Source of the DNA: Calycina herbarum
Lineage: Eukaryota; Ascomycota; Leotiomycetes; Helotiales; Pezizellaceae
Assembly (NCBI GenBank): GCA_001414485.1
Contig: LLEY01000054.1
Span: 186,001 to 250,000, forward strand
Reading direction: 5' to 3'
Length of the DNA stretch: 64,000 bases
Of the stretch, positions 22,626-34,738 are shown in pieces. Every line of letters starts with the position of its first letter. Position 1 is the stretch's first letter. Made by a program: the position numbers and the translations under genes. Below the pieces are notes generated by a model that searched no databases, was not told where the DNA came from, and was given only the letters and a program-made list of their open reading frames with translations.

Positions 22626-24198
22626 CTAGTTGTCGGAAGGTTTCAACTCCCTCTTCGTTCCATCCATCGCCAATTCGTCATCACTCCTTCTCAGCTGCAA
22701 TTTCCCAAGCCATTCTCTATCGTCATCCCCACAATCCAACACAACCTTCCTACTATCCTCAGTCTTCCCCATCTCCTCCTTCACTCCCAAGAAAACCCTT
22801 ACAGGGGCCCTATACTTCTTTTCCGTCACAACAGTCAATTTAAACTCCCCCTCTCCCACCAGATCCTTCAAATCTGGCAACTCCTCAACAGGACCTCCAT
22901 ATTTCAATAACAGCCTCACGATATCCGGATACCCATTCCAAACAGGGATATACAATGCCGTAGCCCCATTTGCAAACTTCCCATTTCCAATCCCCAAATC
23001 CATGTTACAATTCTCCAGTAACCACTTCACCCTTTCCACATGATTATTTGCAGCAAGTACATAAAGTAATGTTGTTGCAGTTGGGGCGGCGACATGGTCT
23101 GGATTTGCCCCGTATTTTGTAATGAGGAGTTTGGACATTTCCCATGCTCCTTGCGGGTTTTGAGGTGTTGGTTGAGTTTTAGCCAGAAGATCATTGAATA
23201 GTCCTGGATCTGCGGCGTGGATACCTGCACTTCTTGTTGGGTTTGAAGGATGGAAAAGTGTGTTCCATAGGACTTCGAAGGATTCGACGTTGTTTTTGGC
23301 TGTGGGGTTGAACAAGGCATTTGTGAAGTGGTTTTGTAATTCAGGTGTGATGTCGAAGTCTTCCAACTTCCCATCTTGGTCCGTTTTAGCGAAATAGGTG
23401 AGAAGTACCTTGAAAGTACCAAGCTGAGGTTTTGTTGATGAATTGAGGAGTAGGTCGTGGATGATAGCTTTTTGGTCTCCGCTTAAAACATCCCCTTTCC
23501 ATTTCCCTTCTGCGTTTGTATCCTCCACCGGAAATCCCGCTTTCTCAAGGAGGTAGTTTAATATCTCTGCCGTTCCAGAAATGGCAGCAGCATCCAAGCC
23601 ATTCCTTGTAACATAGAGCTTCTCCTTTTCATCCCCAGTAGCCATTTTCTTCTCCACAGGTCCAAAGACGGGATGTTCCAAAAACAACTTCACAACCTCC
23701 AAATCCCCCTTCTGATTTCCACACGCGAAATCAAGTGCAGTAGCTCCCCCTCTCGGCAAATCTTCACCAATACCTCTCCCCTGTACAGTAAGTGGGTCCG
23801 CTCCTTTCTCAAGCAACCACTTCACAACTTCCAAATTCCCACCCCCAGCAGCTCTCATCAGCGGCGTCCCACCAAGATCATCTTTCACATCGACAGGGAC
23901 ATGACCTTTCTCAACCAGAATTTCGACACAAGCAAGATTGTCGTTGAAAGCTGCTGCGTGAAGTGGTACAAGTGTTTCATCATCGATTTCGGGCTTGGGT
24001 TGTGGGTGAACTCCTTCGTCTAGGAGGGCGGAGATGAGCTCGGCTTTTCCTTTTACTGCGAAATCGAAGATCATGTCTAGGCCCTTTTGAGGGAAGTCTT
24101 TGAGGAGGTTTTTGACTTCTTGGATGGCGGTGGTGATTGGGAGGTTGTAGATTTTGCGGCTTTCGAGTTGAGAACGGCCCAGGGTGTCGTACCATTGT
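22626..24198 (-). CDS. Ankyrin-repeat protein, 5' end unresolved
   Basis: The open frame codes for at least 523 residues. Ankyrin units are clear: TLVPLHAAAFNDNLACVEILVEKG, GGTPLMRAAGGGNLEVVKWLLEKGADP, GATALDFACGNQ, and later units ending in a C-terminal non-repeat part (EFKLTVVTEKKYRAPVRVFLG). Ankyrin stacks bind partner proteins; no enzyme domain is fused. In-frame coding continues upstream of the first ATG (24074) to an acceptor AG at 24200-24199, with QWYDTLGRSQLESRKIYNLP looking like real protein. The likely first exon around 24,290-24,350 (MMKSQFSLAF) has a GTGAGA donor, but the phase does not match, so either another exon or a frameshift exists. Moderately confident in the body, not in the start. 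Confidence 0.8.
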
Positions 24199-24928
24199 CT
24201 GGGTTCCTTGAATTAGCGAGATCTTGATGAGATTTGAAGTATGGCTTTGGATTTTCTCATCTCACAAAAGGCTAGTGAGAATTGTGATTTCATCATTGGA
24301 ATGCAAGTTTCAAGGAAATAAGAGCTAGGAGGGGAACTGGCTAATATCATGTGAAGGACTTGAGAAAACACGATTTTCTCTATGCTTTTCGCATTATTAA
24401 TCTAATTCCTCCGAAAATGCTTGGGAGACTGAGCCCTCTAAACCGAATTAGGATAAAAGATAAAATAAAGAAGACATACGGGTCAGATAAATATGCCCCG
24501 GCCGGGGGGAACTGGTTCCACACCATTCCTTCTGGGGGCTCAGGTAGCCCCGAAAATGCATCGTTTGAACTCCCGGACATTGGTACGCTATTCGTATTTG
24601 TGATCGATAATTTTAGAGTCGCAAAAACGAGAAGAATTAGAAGTGTGTTAAGAAGGGGAGTTGTCATTTAAGCTTGATGAAATTAGATGGCACGTCATGC
24701 TTTGTTGGCTATATAACATCCACAAGGCAGGAGTGCTGCCTTCCATTTGAGGCAGCAACACGTGATTTGAAGATCGATGAAGTTTACTCTCTATCACCCT
24801 TTTGGTGTTCTCCTTCTTCACCAAAACTCGCTTAATTCCCCGCACCTAAAAAAATTTATCCGCGCTCACAACTTGATCCAGAAAGCTTTATCTTCAGAGG
24901 GAAAGGATACAAAAACAATAATACCATT
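24199..24928. other. Upstream region of the ankyrin gene; tRNA 3' flank
   Basis: Contains the candidate first exon of the ankyrin gene and opposite-strand frames at 24351-24671 and 24380-24667 that have no support. The minus frame at 24380-24667 starts with a hydrophobic run and could be a small secreted or membrane peptide, but nothing else backs it. Confidence 0.3.
24911..24915 (-). terminator. RNA polymerase III T5 terminator of the tRNA-Ala gene
   Basis: TTTTT on the minus strand 13 nt after the tRNA discriminator base. Confidence 0.7.
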
Positions 24929-25020
24929 TGGAGAATGCAAGAATCGAACTCGCGACCTCTCCCATTCACAGGCTCGTAAAGCCGTGCTAAGGGAACATTA
25001 TACCACTAAACCAATTCCCC
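24929..25020 (-). tRNA. tRNA-Ala(AGC) with a 20-nt intron
   Basis: Read on the minus strand from 25020. The acceptor stem GGGGAAT pairs with ATTCTCC and includes a G3:U70 wobble, the identity mark of alanine tRNA; the discriminator is A73 (24929). D arm GTTTAGTGGTATAATG; anticodon stem TTCCC with GGGAG; loop TTAGCA-T, so the anticodon is AGC. A 20-nt intron sits at the canonical place after position 37. The T arm GCGAG-TTCGATT-CTTGC pairs fully. Removing the intron restores the normal TTAGCAT loop of fungal tRNA-Ala(AGC). A T5 run follows on the minus strand. Confidence 0.93.
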
Positions 25021-25720
25021 AGGCACCGAACCAGGCGGCTGACGCTAACTCTGGCTCGATGGTGGTGATGGTGTTATTCAAATACTTGACAGTATTTTGG
25101 CTGTGGGGTGGGGCAGTGGGGAACTTAGAATTCCCGAAGTGGGCACGAGTTCGTGATTGGAAAGAGCGGTGAGGAGCGAAAGGTTCTTCGGAACCACCAA
25201 GAGTGATTGTTTGAGAAGGTTATGTATGAGTTTTGAAAATTTAGTTAAAACCCGTGAACAGCTCGGCCAAAAATCTAAATTTTAACTCTGCATGTGATAT
25301 GTATGGGCAGTCAACAGTCCTCTTGCTACTTCTAACAGTTGAGCTGTCATCGTAATCTCTGTATTTTAGGAGACTATCTCCTCCTAGTTGTTGTTATTAT
25401 CTTTTTGAAAACATGCATGCGATGATGTGAAGTCTGTCTGATTTGGTAGATTGTTGAGAAATCCAGGATATGCATTTAGTTTCAAGTTTCAACTGCATAG
25501 TATTTCATATACTTGCTTACAGACTTGGGCGGCGTTACGATATTTATCGATAATATCGCGATTTTGGAGTGAGGTGTGAGGCTTAAAAATAACAATTTCA
25601 GAAGGAATTTTAGTGTTTTGTAGTATAAACTGAGAATAGTAAACAAAAATAATATTATAAGCATTTTATATCCTTAGATTCTTGTCTTTCTAGAATAAAT
25701 CCATCCTCGATAATAAGTAC
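25021..25720. other. Boundary between gene-rich DNA and the repeat block
   Basis: Increasingly AT-rich, no gene. A minus frame at 25482-25664 is composition noise. The sharp change comes at 25721, where the solo LTR starts. Confidence 0.4.
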
Positions 25721-26094
25721 TGTGACGGTTTACACCCGAAGAGTACTCGGTCTACCGACCTTCGTACAAACACGTGACCTCACGTGACAACCTCGGCAAA
25801 TTACCTCACGGCACTTACCTCACTCGCAATTACCTCACTTAGCAATCACCTCACCGATCTATAACGAGAGCTTAAGGTTTACTACCTCGGTAATTACTTT
25901 AGTAACGAAAGCTATAATAAGAGCTATAACGACATCTCAGTTCCTTATAGCTTATACTTACTAAGGAACCTCGAAGTAAGAGATATAAGACCTCTTCTCT
26001 TCTATATAGAATAGACTTCTCTTCTTAGTTAATTCTTCTTATAATAAAGATAACCTTATCTATTAACCTCTTTATATTTAGCTTATAATATTAG

Positions 26095-26423
26095 TATAAC
26101 AAACCTAATCTACTAGCTCTCTAGTAGTTATCCTTATCTATAGTATATATAGATATAGTAGATAATTAGAGAAGTAAGAGGTGGTTTAATTAAAGATCTA
26201 AAGCTATAGAAGAGAAGAGAAGGAAAGAGGAGACTTCTAGAGATCCTATAATATAGAGATAGCTAAGGAATCGATAAGTTATAAGAATGTCGATCCGTTT
26301 ATAGAAATAGTTCCTAGCCTAGATAGGAATGGTTCTAGGCCAGGCTAGGAATAGCAGGCTTTACAGACGCCGGCGAGCAGCCGTACACGAGTCACGTGCT
26401 CGGCGGTGGCCAGGTCTGTAATA
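26095..26423 (-). repeat. 3' LTR of the gypsy element
   Basis: 329 bp. Aligns over its whole length with 31685-32013; the differences I checked are all transitions, and this copy is the more AT-rich. A GC-rich patch with CACGTG survives near the right end. Confidence 0.93.
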
Positions 26424-28899
26424 TTACCTCTCTCTTTAAGTAGAGCTCGCCTACGAGCTCTAAACCTACTACTCTATAGGTAATTTATCCTCGTTCTTAT
26501 AATATTCCAGCTTGTCTATACTATCTTCCTAGCTCTGTAACTATTTTACTAAGTACCTAGGAGGTACTAGAAGAGAAGGATTTAGAGCGTAAAACTCTTA
26601 AAGCTTATATAGGTAGCTTATAAAGTTAGAAGCTAGGTACTAGGCTAGGTCTAGCTTACTTTATACCTATTAAACCTGGTATTATAATTTTCTATAATAG
26701 CCTTTAGAGGCTAGTACTTAGTCTATATCCTATTCGTTATATCTGTTAACTATAATAGGTAGTCCTGGTTCCTATAGCTAGCCTAGTAGCGGATTATTAA
26801 AAGCTTTACAAAGCTTGTCTATAGAGATTACAGGCTATATTTTAATTATTAGAGGCAGGTCGACTTAGAAAGCGTTTCTAACCTTTTCTAGGACTATATA
26901 TAGACTAGCTATCTGCTAGTCGAGCTTATAGCTTAGGCGGTCTATATTCCACGTCTTTGTTAATACGTAGACCTTGTTACCCGTAGCAAAGTCTACTAGT
27001 CGTCGGTGCTTGTTTACTTACTTACGCTAGTATTCCTAAGTAGCCTCGATTCTCTTATAAGCGGTTTCCTAGGCGCTGTGTATATAGGTTATATACGTAA
27101 CTGCTTTGTCTCGTAAAAGCTGTTTATAGACGCTTATTAGCTCTTCCGAGCTCTAGCGGACCTAATTAAAGCTAGTACGTAGCACGTAACTAAGCTCGAT
27201 TTGTATAAGCGGAAGAGTTATCGAGTCTTAGAGAAGTATAGCTTAAGCGTAGTCTATAATCGGTATTAGTTTAGACTAGTTATTCTAATAGTAGTTTATA
27301 AACAGGTGAAGGCGTTAGTTAATCTACTAGTTTATATTCTTAGTTTAACTGTCGGTTTATACGTATACGGCTATAGATAGCTTAATCTTAGTCCTTAGGA
27401 TCCGGTTAAACTCTTACTAGAACTCTAAGACGAATTACAGACCGCGGTTAGAGATAATAGTATCTAATAGTCTATAATAGCGCTATACACGGTCGAGGTA
27501 GATCCGCGTAGTCTTTTTTACGTCTATAGTCTTTAGATAAGAGATAGAGACAGATCTCTTACTTAGCTAGTAGATAAAGATAATAATTATATCTATCCTA
27601 GACTTGTTAGAAGAGAATTCCTTAAAATTAACTAATATATATTACTATAGGCGATCTAGGATAGGTAAGGGGTTAAGGAGTCTAGGGAGGCGGTCTCGTA
27701 GTACGTAAGAGCGACGGCAGGTCTAGTAGTTATAAACGAATCGTTGTATATCTGAACGAAGGTACGGCTAGTAGTAGCGGTCCGTAACTAGCTTTAGAGT
27801 CTTAGATTATCTAGGGTAGGCTACCGAGACTTGATTATAAACCTCGCTTAGCAAGCGTACTTTGAGATCGTCGTCCTCGGACAGGATAAGCCGTTCTTAG
27901 TATAGCAGAAGGCTATTACAGGTTATCTAGCTAGGGCGTTCGTCCGTAGCGTACTAGCGGAGAGCGTCAAGGCCCGTACTCGTACGATTAGCCTGTAGGA
28001 TATTGTTAATTAAGTCGTATAGTCCGTCAGCTACTCTAACGAGTGTAATATCTACGGAAGAGTCTAAGTCTAGGTCTATAATAATCCGCGAGTCGAGATT
28101 CTCGGGCCGTAAGAGGACTTACGTACGAGTAGATATCTTTATTACTATTTAACTATCTACTTCTTAGTCCCGGCAAGTAAGGGAATCCGCTCGATTCTGG
28201 CTACCAGGCTTATAAGTAAGTAGGAAGTTAAATCGAGAGAGGGTTTCAGCCTAGCGGGCTTGTCGGCTAGATAAGGCTTTAGTTATTATAAAGTACTCGA
28301 GAGCTTTATAGTCTAAAACGACCCGTACCCGGTGTAGAGACCCTTCGAGCTTAGGTCTCTAGGCTTCTAGAGAACGTATAATAGCTAGTATCTCTTTATT
28401 ATAAATCGAGTAGTTAATCTCAGTAGGTATTATTATCTTAGAGAAGTAAGCTATAGAGTGCCACTCTTAACTCAGCTATAACTGAAGAAGTATACCGCTA
28501 AGGACGCTGTTAGAGGAATCGGTCTTAACTATAGACTCGTATTACGGATTAAAGTATATAAGAAGAGGTGTATTAATAAGCTAGGCTTTTAGCTCGGAGA
28601 AGGCGTCCTAATAAGCAGGTGTTTACTAAAACGGCTGGTCTTTATAAGTTAGAGCTGTTAACAGGCGTACGACTCGTCTATAGTTAAGAATAAACTTCTA
28701 GTAGAAGTTATAAAAGCTAAGAAAGGACTAAACACTACGGACTATAATAGAGCGTTCCCAGTTATAGATTATTTCTGTCTTTTCCAGGTCTACTTTAATC
28801 TCGTTAGTACTTACGTAGAAGCCTAGGTACTTTATATAAGTAATATTAAACTTAGATTTCTTAATATTAGCTTATAAGCCAGCTTTACAAAGCTGTAAA

Positions 28900-31450
28900 A
28901 GGACTTTATAGACGTGTTCCTAATAGTCTAGCTCGTTCTTAGAGTAAATAAGAATATTATTAAGATAGGTAGTATAAAAGTTATCTAAATAGTTAAAGAG
29001 TACGTCGTTTATAAACCGTTAATATATTACAAGTCTATTAGTTAGTCTAAAAGGTATAACTTTATACTTATAGGCTCTATAACAGGTCTAGAACGTTGTT
29101 AGTTCCTTAGACTTAGAGTTAATCCGAATCCGGTGAAAAGCTTGTCGTATATCTAGCTTTATAAAGATACGAGCCTTACCTAGACAAGTAAGAGTTTCGT
29201 CGATTAACAGAAGAGGATACTAGTCTTTATAGATTAGGTTATTTAGCTTATAGTAATTAATACAGAACCGTAGAGAGCTGTTAGACTTCTTAATAAAGAG
29301 AATCGGAGCTGTAAAAGAGGCTTAGCTAGTTTTAATAAAACCTTTATAAAGGTTCTTAATAAGGTATTATTTTACAGCCTAGAGCTCGTCTGTTAACTGG
29401 TAGCGGAGGGGGCTATAGAACAAGTCGTCTACGTTCCTGTCTATAAGTTCGATCTTATAGTCGTATAAGCGACGAGGGAGAAGAGTATCGGACGTAGCTT
29501 TAGAGAAAACGTCTACGAGATCCTAGTAAGCTTTAGAGAGGCTTTCTTAGACCTGTAAGTCGTCTTTTTAATCTATAAGCTTTTTTTCTATTAAGTAATC
29601 GATCTTATAAAGAGAGGTACTAAAGGCCGTAGCTTCAGTGTCTTATAGGTTACAGCGATATATAGTAGTACTGATAACAGCGATGTCTACTAGTAGTAGG
29701 TTAAGGCGTATACGTTTCAGGCGTGCTATAGAGGCTTTACAGATATCTAAACCTATAAGAGCGCGGTTTATATTTTATAAGTTGTTTTAGCGGTTCTAGT
29801 ACTCGCTATAACGTACGGCCAGGGGTGTAGTAGGCGGGCGCGCTAGGATCCGAGGGACTAGCAGCTCGTCGATAAGGCTTATAGACAGTTGTAGGTCTTC
29901 CTAGTATTTGCGTATAACCTGTTCTTCTAGGGCCTGATCGCGGCGATCTACGTCAGCTTAGTAATCTAGGTTTAAGGGCTGAGTCTATAGGATCCTAGGA
30001 TCTAGGAGGCGTAGCTAGATAAGGTTAGAAGAAGGAGGGAGATCCGCGGGCTATATAAGTCAGCGCTAGCAGAGGTTGAGTTATACGTTAAGCTAGTTAA
30101 ACTATGTACGCTTAAGAATAAGGTCCTAATAGCTAGTATTAAGAAGGACTATAGAGACGTTATACTGTTTATAGCCGTCTATATATAAATAAAGAATAAT
30201 ATAGTAGTCCGCGGACTATCGACTTTGTCTATTAAAGCTATAAACTGTAATAGAAGTAGGAAGAGTATAAATAGTTAAAGGGAAGAAGCGAGCTAGCTCT
30301 TAAGCGAACTTTGTACTAATAAGTACAAAGCTGTTTACTCTAGTATTAGCTAGAGTAGAGGTTTTAAATCTATATCTATTAAAAACTAAGTTATAAGAGA
30401 CTGTGAACTGTTTTCCTCTAAGTAGCTGACTTAGATTAATAGCTAACTAGCTAGGACCTTGGTAAAGCAAGCCTAGAGGGGAGACTTTCCCTAGACTTAG
30501 TCGTTTTCCAACTGTTCTAAGTTAGACGTAGGCTCTGTAAGCTTATTAACGTCTGTAATAGGCTTAGAGTTCTTAGGGCATTCGCGGGCATAGTGCCTAG
30601 TCCTCTTATACTTAAAGCAGGCGTCGTCCGGTTCCTTATAAGCAGGTGTTGGTTTACGTAATAGTCTGTAAAGGCAGAGGGCCGGGGCAGGGGAGGTTGT
30701 ATAGAACGTAGTTTAAGTAGTAGTGAAAGTTCTAGCTAGGCAGGAGGTAGTAGTAGCAGTTACGGGCCGGGGGATAAGACGAGCGGTCTGTAAGTTACTT
30801 CTACGGAGCTGAAGTCTTTATAAGTTCTTATTAATAAGTCGACACTTGTTTACTAGAGCTGTACTTATAAGTAGGACGTCTAAGAATAGTAAGACAGACT
30901 ATTATAGAGGTGGCGTAAGCTTGTTATATAAGTCGGGCTATAAGTCGTCTGTCGGGATCTGTCTAGTGTCTATAAGGTGTAAGAAGCGAGTATAGAAGGT
31001 TACGAAAGTCTCGTCATCTCTTATAACGAGCCGGTGGAATTCGATACAGGCGTCTTACGCTTTAAACGAGTTCTCTAGGATATTTGTAAGATATGTGATT
31101 ATTTCTTTTACAGACTAAAACAGCTTAGGTCTCTTCTAGTAACGGGGCACGAGATGCTTCTAAGTAATATCAGCTATATAGTTAAAAACGTAAGCTATCT
31201 TTGCTTCCTCTAGCTTAAACGTAGAGGCGTTGATAAAGAACTTGTCTTTAATCTAGATCTTCTAGTTGTCGAAGGTTAGAGACAAGCTATCTATTAGAGG
31301 CTTAGTATCTTTAAGCTTAACTATAAACGACCTATGTTATCTAGTTTTAGATAGGGTATTCCTTTACAGAGGGGTATAGACGTTGTCTAGTTATTCTCGT
31401 AGTAGGCGGACCTGTTTTAGAGCTATAGCGAGCTGTTAAGCGTCTGTAGA
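28900..31450 (-). pseudogene. Gag-pol remains of the gypsy element
   Basis: Minus-strand remains containing, from right to left, a gag region (about 31,450-30,650), a damaged zinc knuckle and the start of pol up to the reverse transcriptase active site. RNase H and integrase-like sequence continue to about 26,900. Stops occur every few codons, mainly TAG/TAA where TGG or CAG would be expected, the RIP pattern. Not functional. Confidence 0.8.
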
Positions 31451-31684
31451 CTAGTCAGCAGACATCGTTGTAGACGACTCAGTTATAAGAACAGAGGGTA
31501 TAGGTAGAAGAGCCCTAGGCTCTTATACGCGGTAGTAGGTACGGGTACGCGGGGCTGTATAAGGCGCCGGTGGTATCTATAGACGGTTAATATAGACTAT
31601 AGATGTTATATTAGAATTACAACGGATATTCTAATCCTTCCTAGGAGTAGTAGTAAATAGAGAGAAGAAGAGAGCTTTAGATAA

Positions 31685-32013
31685 TATAATAAACCTAATC
31701 TACTAGCCCTCTGGTAGTTATCCTTACTTATAGTATATACAGGTATAGCGGATAATTAGAGAAGTAAGAGGTAGTTTAATTAAAGATCTAAAGCTATAGA
31801 AGAGAAGAGAAGGAAAGAGGAGACTTCTAGAGGTCCTATAATATAGAGATAGCTAAGGAATCGATAAGTTATAGGAATGTCGATCCGTTTATAGAAATAG
31901 TTCCTAACCTAGGTAGGAATAGTTCTAGGCCAGGCTAGGAATAGTAGGCTTTGCGGACGCCGGCGAGCAGCCGTACGCGAGTCACGTGCTCGGCGGTGGC
32001 CAGGTCCGTAACA
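31685..32013 (-). repeat. 5' LTR of the gypsy element
   Basis: 329 bp, starting TGTTACGGACCTGG on the minus strand. Less mutated than its partner. Confidence 0.93.
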
Positions 32014-32078
32014 ATTAGAATTAACTTATTCTTTCTTATATTTATTTATTAAGTATATTAGATAAACTATATAATATA

Positions 32079-33929
32079 GTATACTAGAACCTTGTAATTA
32101 TTAGAACCTTGTGAATTTTTTCCTACTCTACTACTTTAAAATATAATAAAACTACTATAATATATTAAATTAATTAAAACTACTTAGAATCTAATAAACT
32201 AGATATATCTATAACTTCTTAACACGTCTATATATTATAACTAGTTTTTCTATAAATACTATAACGTTACTAAGTTGTTTATTCTTTATCTTCTCTACTC
32301 TCTCTAGAGCGCTTATTACGTTAAACCTACTTCTCTATATTCTTCTAAGCTAATCTGTCTTATATATCCTCTATAGTAAGTGTATCTCCTTCTTAGATAT
32401 AGGTATTTTTAGCTCTTTAGTGTTTACTAAGAGCTTTATTTACTATTCGAAGTATATAGACCTCGGCTAATAAGAGAGTTACCTTATAAGCTAATCGCTT
32501 TATATCTTTTACTAATAAAGCGATTATCTAGAAAATAGGTATTAGTAAGCTTCCTTAGTAACGAGTAATACGATTCTTAATAAGAGTTGATTACGAAAGA
32601 GCTTTAGAAGAGTTATAAGAAGTCTAGGAGACCTAAGAGATAGCGTTAGTAGAGAGAGGTCTAATAGATATAGAAGTCTATAACTTAATATCAAGTTTTA
32701 AGATTATAGTCTAGGGTTCTAAAAATACTAGACCAGCTCTATAAAACCTAGCTTTAGTATTTTAGGTTATTATTAACTAGTTATAAACTATATAAAACAT
32801 AAGAAAGAACTCGACCTTAGTAATATAGTTTATATAAGCCTTAATAAAGGTCTTGATTTAACGTCTATATATATATTTAAGAATACTAAAACATCTAATA
32901 TTAAGTAGCTAGGTTAGATAAGACGAATAAGAAGGTAGGTAAAGAGTAATAATATTATATAACTTATAATACTCTTAGAATACTACTGATTTATAACTCT
33001 TATACCTATCTAGAACTAATATTCGATATAGCTCTTTTATATAACTATAAGTATACTTATTAAAGTGTTCTAGCTATTCTAAGCCTGTCTTATTATTAGT
33101 CTATTTATTACTAGTTAGTTTAATAACCTAGTTATTAGGAAGACTACTCTTAGTATACTAACTAGTAAGGTGATTTTTCTCTTAAACTACTAAGAATAGA
33201 GAGATACTTAAACTCTCTTTATTAATATAGACAATTGCTATAGCCTATTCTCGATTACCTAGCTAGATAGCCTTATCTCTACTACGTCGATTAGCACGTA
33301 TAATAACTATTCTAACATAGATAATACCTATTATAAAACTAGTCTTATTAAAGTTATAGAAATCGTAGTCTTAGATTCTATATTTCACTTATATATTCTC
33401 TACTAGTTAAAACTACGCGCTAATTAGCTTAGGATCTTCGTATAAGGCTCTTTGAAAATCGTAAACGCGATTAAAACACGTCTTTAGTTTTAGACGTTGT
33501 TATATAAATTATTATACCTAGTTCTTTCTAATATATTATCTTTTATATAATTCGAGTATATAATTTACTATATCTTCTATACTACCTAGCTAGAGTGTAA
33601 ATCCTCTTATATCTAGATTAAGTATATTTTAAATAATCACTTCCTCTTCTATTATAGTTATTTTATAATTTGCTAGCTAGCGTTTGCTAAGAGTAGTTCA
33701 ACTAGCTATTCTATTAGTAAGTATAGAATAAGAGACTCTATATAGCTTCGTAGCTTTACTACGGTTTATTTGTTTAGATAATCGAATAGCTTTAATAGCT
33801 AGGATAATTCGAGCTTCTTAGGTTTAAGATTCTATTAGATAGTTATTAAGAAAACGCGTATTAAAGTTAAAGGTAGTAGAATAGAGAAAAAATTCACGAG
33901 GTTCTAATAATTACGAGGTCCTAGTATAC
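32079..33929 (-). mobile_element. Fot1/pogo-type DNA transposon, copy 1, RIP-mutated
   Basis: 1,851 bp flanked by TA on both sides (32077-32078 and 33930-33931). Terminal inverted repeats of about 60 bp start GTATACTAG and share ATTATTAGAACCT and GTGAATTTTTTC, differing by transitions. The minus-strand transposase shows the same motifs as copy 2 (YNF.KT, RANRRS, LGNREWA) but with many stops. Its TIRs differ from those of copy 2, so the two are related but different families. It sits inside the end of the solo LTR. Confidence 0.85.
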
Positions 33930-34537
33930 TACGTTAACGAGTTTATTTCTAAGTAAATAACTTATCGCGTTAGTACTTCTTACTTATATACTAACCGTTG
34001 AAACGATTACCTTTGTTAGATAGTTTATTATTTCGTTATACTCTAATAGAACCTTCTCTTAGTTATATAAGCTCGGCGTATCTTCGAAGTATATCAGCTA
34101 TACTCTAGCTTTCTATAGAGGCGGCGGTAGTATATCTCGTATATAATAGTATTATCTAGGCGTAGTAAAGAGGTTATTAACGGAAAGAGATAGCTAGGTT
34201 AATAGTTAAGTATAGTTATACTAATTAAATTAAGCGAGGTAATTATAATAATTAAACTAAGCGAGGTAGTCCCGGTGATTAAATTTAAGTAAGATAGTTA
34301 TATAGGCTACGAAAGTAAAGTAAGATCGTTAAATAAGTTAAGAAAATAAAGTATATAGATATATTATATAACTAAAGTTTATAAAAGAGGTGAATTAATA
34401 TAAATTATATTATAACGAGGATTCTTTGTCTTTTTATATTTATATAACAAATTTCAGATTATATAACCTAAGATACCCTCGATCACTTACTAAGAAAGGG
34501 CTCGCTTAGTATATTTAATATTTTTTAAACCCTTTAA
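33930..34537. repeat. RIP-decayed stretch with remains of the GCGAGGT motif array
   Basis: About 34,225-34,345 holds several degenerate copies of a motif like TTAAGCGAGGTAAT, matching the better kept array at 40801-40936. The rest is AT-rich with no recognisable element. Confidence 0.5.
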
Positions 34538-34738
34538 GAGCCTGTTTGGATTATAAGATTTAAGATATTATTTAATTTTTTTTAAATAATAACTTTAATC
34601 TAAACACGCTTACTACTTGAACTTATTATTTAAGTACTTTAAATAATACGCTATACAAATTAAATAATCCCGATTTATACGAGGAATTAAATTCGCTCTA
34701 CCTACTTATAATATACTATTATAACTACTACTACAGCT

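Larger units (their letters stand above)
26095..32013 (-). mobile_element. Complete Ty3/gypsy LTR retrotransposon, RIP-mutated
   Basis: 5,919 bp with two 329-bp LTRs. Flanks are ATTAG at 26090-26094 and 32014-32018, a 5-bp target duplication; the uninterrupted target is preserved at about 52,257-52,370, confirming both ends. On the minus strand the reverse transcriptase active site reads YLNNILIY at 28930-28980 (the two Asp codons changed to Asn), and a damaged CCHC zinc knuckle lies at 30570-30622 (Cys to Tyr, Gly to Arg), so gag is to the right and pol to the left, as in Ty3/gypsy. A purine tract AAAGAGAGAGG abuts the left LTR (3' side). The frames are closed by many TAG/TAA codons, so the element is inactive. 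Confidence 0.93.
25721..32078 (+). repeat. Solo LTR, split by a gypsy insertion
   Basis: The LTR begins TGTGACGGTTTACACC and runs 25721-26094, then resumes at 32019 and ends near 32078. Its sequence aligns with the intact copy at 52069-52385 (same start apart from G-to-A and C-to-T changes, shared blocks AGAGTACTCGGTCTACCGAC and GATAACCTTATCTATTAACC). The middle, about 25,800-25,970, differs between copies. The nested gypsy element and its target duplication lie between the two halves. No internal retroelement sequence follows, so it is probably solo. Confidence 0.75.
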
